NCBI GenBank assembly: GCA_021732945.1
Contig: JAKFWB010000594.1
Span: 1-10,863, forward strand
Reading direction: 5' to 3'
DNA from: Porphyrobacter sp.
GTDB taxonomy: Bacteria > Pseudomonadota > Alphaproteobacteria > Sphingomonadales > Sphingomonadaceae
Length of the DNA: 10,863 bases
Within the stretch, counting starts at the first letter, position 1. Each line of letters begins with the position of its first letter. The notes below the pieces were generated by a model. That model was not told the DNA's origin and did not search any database. It saw only the letters and a list, made by a program, of their open reading frames with translations. The position numbers and the translations under genes are program-made. Of the stretch, positions 7,088 to 10,863 are shown in pieces.

Positions 7088-8153
7088 AGCGTTTCGACGG
7101 TGGCAGCACAGTTCCCGACGTGACCCCCGCAAAACGTGCCGTGCTTGCGCGCATGATCAGGGCGACCGGCACGCGCTGACGGCCCTTCGTGCCTTCCTCA
7201 TCCAGCACCGCTTCCACCAGCGCAGCACCAGCCTCGGCAGGATCTGGCGCGATGGTGGTGAGCGCCGGGCGGCTGAACCGTCCGACAAGCAGATCGTCGA
7301 AGCCCATCACGCCCATATCGTCCGGCACGACGAGGTCGGCAGCGGAAAAGGCCTCCATCGCGCCGAGCGCCATCGCGTCGCAGGCGGCGAATACCGCATC
7401 CACGCCTTCGCCGCGTTCAATCAGTCGACGCGCGGCGCGGCGGCCTTCTTCTTCGCGGGTGGCGGCGTTGACGGTCGGGGCAAGGCACGGCTCCAGCCCG
7501 GCGGCACGCATGGCCTCGGCATAGCCTTCATACCGTTCGGTAAACTGCACTTGCGGCGTATTCAGCGCGCCGAGGAAGCATGGACGGCGGTACCCGGCAG
7601 CCAGCAGGTGCTCCACCGCGATCCGCCCTGCGGCGTGGTTGTCTGACCGCACCCAATCGAGTTCGTCATGCGGCGACCCCCAATAGGCGACCCGCCGCCC
7701 TTCGCTGTCGAGCGCGCGGAAATAGTCCCATGCTGGCTGATTGGTGGTGGTTCCGATCACCACCAACCCATCGGCGCGGCCCTGTTCCTGATAATGGCCG
7801 AAGAAGGCATCGGGTCTGGCCTGAAACGACACCAGCGTTTCAAACCCGCGCTCTGACGCAGCGACGCAGACTGAACCAAGCAGCGCATAGGCGAAGGGAT
7901 TGATACTGGCGGCGCTGTCGCCTTCGCGGCAGATCACGACCACCGCGAGCGTGCCAGTCGAGCCGCGCCGCAACCGGGCGGCGCGTTCGTCGACGAAATA
8001 GCCCAGCGCCTCAGCGGCTTCGATCACCTTGCGGCGCGTGGCTTCGGCAATGGCGGGGCTGCCCGACAGCGCACGGCTGACGGTGGGCTGGCTGACGCCG
8101 GCCCGCTCCGCCACATCGAATGATGTCGGCCGTCTGCGTGATCCCCCGCTCAT
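7086..8153 (-). CDS. LacI-family transcriptional regulator of sugar uptake
   Basis: This 355-residue DNA-binding repressor probably responds to a sugar or sugar phosphate. The N-terminal helix-turn-helix reads TSFDVAERAGVSQPTVSRALS (about residues 10-30). It is followed by the third helix, GYFVDERAARLRRG as hinge region (about 52-66), and a periplasmic-binding-protein-like effector domain with the usual late motifs DAVFAACDAMALGAMEA, VPDDMGVMGFDD and PALTTIAPDP. Length is typical (330-360). The ATG (complement of 8151-8153) is preceded by only a weak purine stretch. It is divergent from the FucP/GluP-type symporter gene with 165 bp between them, and an operator-like palindrome lies just before the symporter start, so this regulator most likely controls that transporter and perhaps other glucose genes nearby. 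The effector cannot be read from sequence. Confidence 0.93.
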   Translation of the reverse strand: MSGGSRRRPTSFDVAERAGVSQPTVSRALSGSPAIAEATRRKVIEAAEALGYFVDERAARLRRGSTGTLAVVVICREGDSAASINPFAYALLGSVCVAASERGFETLVSFQARPDAFFGHYQEQGRADGLVVIGTTTNQPAWDYFRALDSEGRRVAYWGSPHDELDWVRSDNHAAGRIAVEHLLAAGYRRPCFLGALNTPQVQFTERYEGYAEAMRAAGLEPCLAPTVNAATREEEGRRAARRLIERGEGVDAVFAACDAMALGAMEAFSAADLVVPDDMGVMGFDDLLVGRFSRPALTTIAPDPAEAGAALVEAVLDEEGTKGRQRVPVALIMRASTARFAGVTSGTVLPPSKR

Positions 8154-8201
8154 GATTTTTCGCTTCTAGGGCGGGTTGGCACACCCGCGCAAGCGTGGGG
8201 G

Positions 8202-8218
8202 TGCATTTGGGCTGCATT
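8202..8218. repeat. Pair of TGCATT direct repeats one helical turn apart
   Basis: TGCATT occurs at 8202-8207 and 8213-8218, 11 bp apart, in the lacI/symporter intergenic region. Two half-sites on the same DNA face can be bound by an activator, but six-base repeats are short and this may be chance. Confidence 0.2.
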
Positions 8219-8231
8219 GCTATTCGGACTG

Positions 8232-8258
8232 GATTTGTGCGCGCGGCTCTTGCAAATC
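8232..8258. repeat. Inverted repeat GATTTG/CAAATC in the lacI-symporter gap
   Basis: GATTTG (8232-8237) and CAAATC (8253-8258) form an inverted repeat with 15 bp between the arms, about 60-85 nt before the symporter ATG. It could be a regulator site or overlap promoter elements. A TTGCAA hexamer sits in the right arm area at 8250-8255, but no good -10 box follows. Confidence 0.25.
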
Positions 8259-8275
8259 AGCATGAGCAAGCGGAT

Positions 8276-8289
8276 TGAGAACGTTCGCA
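8276..8289. promoter_or_regulatory. LacI-family operator-like palindrome
   Basis: TGAGAACGTTCGCA fits the general LacI/GalR-family pattern TGNNANCGNTNNCA at every fixed position and has a perfect GAACGTTC centre with TG/CA ends (12 of 14 positions symmetric). It lies 30-43 nt before the symporter ATG, where a bound repressor would block transcription or promoter clearance, and the divergent gene encodes a LacI-family protein. The assignment is inferred, not shown. Confidence 0.55.
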
Positions 8290-8318
8290 GGGATAAGCGA
8301 GACGGGGAGAGAGCAGCA

Positions 8319-9608
8319 ATGGCGATGGCACCTAGCACGAGTGCGGCGGGGGATGTGGGCAGCGGCGCAGGCGATGCACCGCAGGTTGATGCGCCGGGGC
8401 TCAATTACTTTGTCTTCGCGCTGTTCTTTATCTTCGGCGGGATCACCTCGCTGAACGATGTCATTATCCCCAAGCTCAAGGAGCTGTTCACGCTCAACTT
8501 CTTCGAAGCAAGCCTGGTGCAGTTCTGGTTCTTTATCGCCTATGCAGTGGTCGGTATTCCCGGAGCGCGTCTGGTCAAGAAACTGGGTTACATGCGCGGC
8601 GCTGTGGCGGGACTGGTTACGATGATGGCGGGCTGCCTGCTGTTCATCCCGGCGAGCCAGACCGCCGCCTTCCCGATGTTCCTGCTGGCCTATTTCATCC
8701 TCGCAACTGGCGTGGTGCTGGTGCAGATCGTCGCCAACCCGCTGATCAGCCTGTTGGGGCCGGAGCGCACGACCCACAGCCGCCTCACCTTCGCTCAGGC
8801 CTTCAATTCGGCGGGGACGACGCTGTTTCCGATTGTCGGCGCGGGCATCATCCTTGGCAGCATCGCCAACGTGAAGGCCGCCGATCTGTCGGGTGAAGCC
8901 TTGCAGACCTATCGTCAGACCGAAAGCGCGATCATCACCAGCACCTATATTGGCCTCGCTATCGCGCTGGCTCTGGTGGCTGGCGCGGTGTGGCTGTCCC
9001 GCAACCGGCTCAAGGGCGAGAAGCACGAGCAGACCAGCCTTGCCGAAGGTCTCGCGCTGCTAAAGCGCCCGCGCTTCGGCTACGGCGCGGCGTCAATCTT
9101 CCTCTATGTCGGCGCGGAAGTCGCGATCGGCAGCTTCATCATCAACTACCTCGCGCAAGATCAGATACTCGGTCAGCCTGAAAGCGTGATCGGCTGGATG
9201 GTCTCGATTTACTGGTTTGGCGCGCTGATCGGACGATTCATTGGTTCTGCCGTCCTGCGCTTCGTAAGCCCCGGCCTGACGCTGGCCACGGTAGCCGCGG
9301 GCGCGATCACGCTGATCCTGATTTCGGCCAACGCCACCGGCGCTGTCGCAGGCTATTCGCTGCTCGCGGTCGGCCTGATGAATGCGATCATGTTCCCCAC
9401 GATTTTCAGCCTCGCCTGCGAAAAGCTCGGCCCGCGCGCGGCGGACGGATCGGGGATCATCAATGTCGCGATTTGCGGCGGCGCGATTATTCCACCGATG
9501 TTTGGCGCGCTGGCGGACGCGACGAGCCTTGCCTTCGCTCTGGTGCTGCCTGCGGCATGCTATGCCATCATCGCGGGCTTCGGGGTGTTCGCCAGAAAGC
9601 CTGCGTGA
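8319..9608 (+). CDS. FucP/GluP-family sugar:H+ symporter (MFS)
   Basis: This 429-residue inner-membrane transporter belongs to the fucose-galactose-glucose:H+ symporter group of the major facilitator superfamily, with about 12 membrane helices. Family hallmarks are FALFFIFGG...NDVIIPKLK in helix 1 (about 33-54), LVQFWFF, the loop LVKKLGYMRG at 85-94, ANPLISLLGPE at 139-149 and RLTFAQAFNSAGTT just after. By eye, Asp47 corresponds to the proton-coupling Asp46 of E. coli FucP, while FucP Glu135 is Gln136 here, as in glucose/galactose members. That favours glucose or galactose over L-fucose (inference). The ATG at 8319 was chosen because GGGGAGAGAG precedes it. An in-frame ATG at 8262 lacks a ribosome site, adds a charged tail, and would place the operator inside the gene. 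It is divergent from lacI and followed by zwf 105 bp downstream. Confidence 0.92.
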   Translation: MAMAPSTSAAGDVGSGAGDAPQVDAPGLNYFVFALFFIFGGITSLNDVIIPKLKELFTLNFFEASLVQFWFFIAYAVVGIPGARLVKKLGYMRGAVAGLVTMMAGCLLFIPASQTAAFPMFLLAYFILATGVVLVQIVANPLISLLGPERTTHSRLTFAQAFNSAGTTLFPIVGAGIILGSIANVKAADLSGEALQTYRQTESAIITSTYIGLAIALALVAGAVWLSRNRLKGEKHEQTSLAEGLALLKRPRFGYGAASIFLYVGAEVAIGSFIINYLAQDQILGQPESVIGWMVSIYWFGALIGRFIGSAVLRFVSPGLTLATVAAGAITLILISANATGAVAGYSLLAVGLMNAIMFPTIFSLACEKLGPRAADGSGIINVAICGGAIIPPMFGALADATSLAFALVLPAACYAIIAGFGVFARKPA

Positions 9609-9633
9609 CCCGACCGGCATGACCTGGTGGCAC

Positions 9634-9648
9634 TTGAATAAGTATGCG
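9634..9648 (+). promoter_or_regulatory. Shared 15-bp motif upstream of zwf (copy 2)
   Basis: The identical TTGAATAAGTATGCG found before glk begins here 26 nt after the symporter stop and 80 nt before the zwf ATG. The sequence on either side is not conserved between the two copies, which argues for selection on the motif itself. It implies that zwf has its own promoter or regulatory input rather than depending only on read-through from the symporter gene. Confidence 0.5.
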
Positions 9649-9665
9649 CCGGGGTGGCAGGCTTG

Positions 9666-9694
9666 GGCGTGCGCGACTAGGTAGAGCGCACGCC
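9666..9694 (+). promoter_or_regulatory. GC-rich hairpin in the zwf leader
   Basis: GGCGTGCGC (9666-9674) pairs perfectly over 9 bp with GCGCACGCC (9686-9694) around an 11-nt loop. It ends 19 nt before the zwf start. The sequence after it is ACAAAAGGG, which is the ribosome-binding region and not a T-run, so it is not an ordinary terminator. It may modulate zwf translation or mRNA stability. Confidence 0.4.
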
Positions 9695-9713
9695 ACAAAA
9701 GGGCCATTCCTGC

Positions 9714-10863
9714 ATGAGCTTCACTGCTGACCGCCTGCTGCTGTTTGGAGCCACCGGCGACCTTGCCCAGCGGATGCTGCTGCCCAGCCTGTTCGCGCTC
9801 GACGCCGACGGGCTGCTCGCGCCCGGCCTGAAGATCATCGGCACCGCCCGCAGCAGCATGAGCGACAGCGAATATCGCAACTTCGCTCGCGCGGCGCTGG
9901 AGAAGTACCTCCCGGCCGACCGGCGCGGGCGGATGGCGGAGTTCCTCAACCGCCTCAGCTACCAACCGCTGGATGCAACCACGCTGGAGGGTTATTCCGA
10001 TCTCGCCACCAAGGTCGGCACGCCCAAACATGGCCTCGCGATCTTTCTATCTACTGCGCCGAGCCTGTTTGAGCCGACGATCAAAGGCCTGCAATCGGCC
10101 GGGCTGACGGGCGAGAATGTGCGGATGTGCCTTGAAAAACCGCTCGGCACCGATCTTGGCTCCAGCCGCGAGATCAATGATGCGGTCGCAGGGGCCTTTC
10201 CTGAAAGCCGCATCTTCCGGATCGATCACTATCTCGGCAAGGAGACGGTGCAGAACCTGCTGGCGCTGCGGTTTGCCAACATCATGTTCGAGCCGCTGTG
10301 GAACGCGGCGCATATTGATCACGTGCAGATCACCGTCGCGGAAACCGTTGGCCTCGAAGGGCGCGTCGCCTTCTACGACGATGCCGGCGCGATCCGCGAC
10401 ATGGTGCAGAACCACATGCTGCAATTGCTCGCGCTGGTGGCGATGGAGCCGCCAGCCCACTTCGATGCCACCGCCGTGCGCGACGAAAAGGTGAAAGTGC
10501 TGCGCGCTTTGCGCAAGGTTGCTGGCGGAGAGACTGTCACCGGGCAGTATCGGGCAGGCGCTATCACCGGACAGGCCGTGCCGGGCTATGACGAGGAGCT
10601 TGGTAAGGATTCCGACACCGAAACCTTCGTCGCGATCAAGGCCCATGTTGACAATTGGCGCTGGAAGGGCGTGCCCTTCTACCTGCGCACCGGCAAGCGC
10701 ATGCCCAAGCGCGTGACTGAGATCGCGATCCAGTTCCGTTGTGTGCCGCACAGCATTTTCGCCGGAAAGGGCGCAACGATGCGACCCAACCGGCTGGTGA
10801 TCGGCATCCAGCCCGAAGAGAACATCACCCTCTCGCTGATGGCGAAGGTGCCGGGGCTCGACC
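9714..10863 (+). CDS. zwf: Glucose-6-phosphate 1-dehydrogenase (3' end beyond the window)
   Basis: This cytoplasmic enzyme oxidises glucose-6-phosphate to 6-phosphogluconolactone with NAD(P)+, the first step of the Entner-Doudoroff and oxidative pentose-phosphate routes. The frame is open from ATG 9714 to the right edge (383 codons of a usual 480-500). Diagnostic motifs are the Rossmann GATGDLAQRM at 12-21, EKPLGTDL, the active-site signature RIDHYLGKE at 169-177 with the substrate-binding His172 and Lys176, FYDDAGAIRDMVQNHMLQL, and LRTGKRM at 324-330. AAAAGGG lies 10 nt before the start. The 15-bp motif shared with glk begins 80 nt upstream. Genes such as pgl and edd commonly follow zwf in related bacteria but lie outside this window. 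No abnormality is seen in the visible part. Confidence 0.95.
   Translation, partial: MSFTADRLLLFGATGDLAQRMLLPSLFALDADGLLAPGLKIIGTARSSMSDSEYRNFARAALEKYLPADRRGRMAEFLNRLSYQPLDATTLEGYSDLATKVGTPKHGLAIFLSTAPSLFEPTIKGLQSAGLTGENVRMCLEKPLGTDLGSSREINDAVAGAFPESRIFRIDHYLGKETVQNLLALRFANIMFEPLWNAAHIDHVQITVAETVGLEGRVAFYDDAGAIRDMVQNHMLQLLALVAMEPPAHFDATAVRDEKVKVLRALRKVAGGETVTGQYRAGAITGQAVPGYDEELGKDSDTETFVAIKAHVDNWRWKGVPFYLRTGKRMPKRVTEIAIQFRCVPHSIFAGKGATMRPNRLVIGIQPEENITLSLMAKVPGLD

Noticed and set aside
7077..7646. 189-codon plus-strand open frame
   Set aside because: It lies antisense within lacI, whose HTH and effector-domain motifs are clear, so it is a shadow frame.
8214..8227. Possible degenerate reverse copy of the glk/zwf 15-bp motif in the lacI-symporter gap
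   Set aside because: GCATTGCTATTCGG matches the reverse complement at only about 9 of 14 positions, which is expected by chance.
8262..8318. ATG 8262 as symporter start
   Set aside because: There is no ribosome-binding site, it has an atypical charged N-terminus, and it would place the operator-like palindrome within the coding sequence. ATG 8319 has a good site.
9093..10031. 312-codon minus-strand open frame across the symporter end and zwf start
   Set aside because: It is antisense to two identified genes and rich in Arg/Gln/Ala/Gly, typical of shadow frames.

Overview
The window reads as GC-rich alphaproteobacterial chromosome (about two thirds G+C in the coding regions). The gene types and protein style suggest the Sphingomonadales, most likely an Erythrobacter/Porphyrobacter-type organism. 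That placement is inferred from gene content, not from a marker gene. No rRNA, tRNA, CRISPR array, transposase or phage gene was seen.

Layout. At the left edge is the start of a minus-strand lipoprotein gene (155 down past 1). A good Fur-box-like palindrome lies upstream of it in the divergent intergenic region. Next, on the plus strand, is a secreted S46-family dipeptidyl-peptidase (420-2552) with a complete His/Asp/Ser triad. It is followed by glucokinase (2641-3648), which overlaps by 4 nt a GTG-started gene for a very divergent phosphoenolpyruvate carboxylase-like protein (3645-6407). A low-GC stretch (about 6420-7020) carries one small unrecognised gene (6622-6972). A minus-strand LacI-family regulator (7086-8153) stands divergent to a FucP/GluP-type sugar:H+ symporter (8319-9608). 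The window ends inside zwf, glucose-6-phosphate dehydrogenase (from 9714).

Functional picture. The core is sugar uptake plus the upper Entner-Doudoroff/pentose-phosphate entry: the symporter imports a hexose, glucokinase makes glucose-6-phosphate, and Zwf oxidises it. The LacI regulator probably controls the symporter through a 14-bp operator-like palindrome found between the two genes. The S46 peptidase and the lipoprotein look like separate functions.

Most noteworthy: (1) an exact 15-bp motif, TTGAATAAGTATGCG, occurs 77 nt before the glk start and 80 nt before the zwf start, each time followed by a GC-rich hairpin with an 11-nt loop. This suggests a shared control element for the two glucose-6-phosphate genes. 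(2) The PEPC-like protein keeps the TAHPT histidine but has replaced residues in the other catalytic signatures, so it may not be an ordinary carboxylase. (3) The orphan small gene differs in base composition from everything around it.
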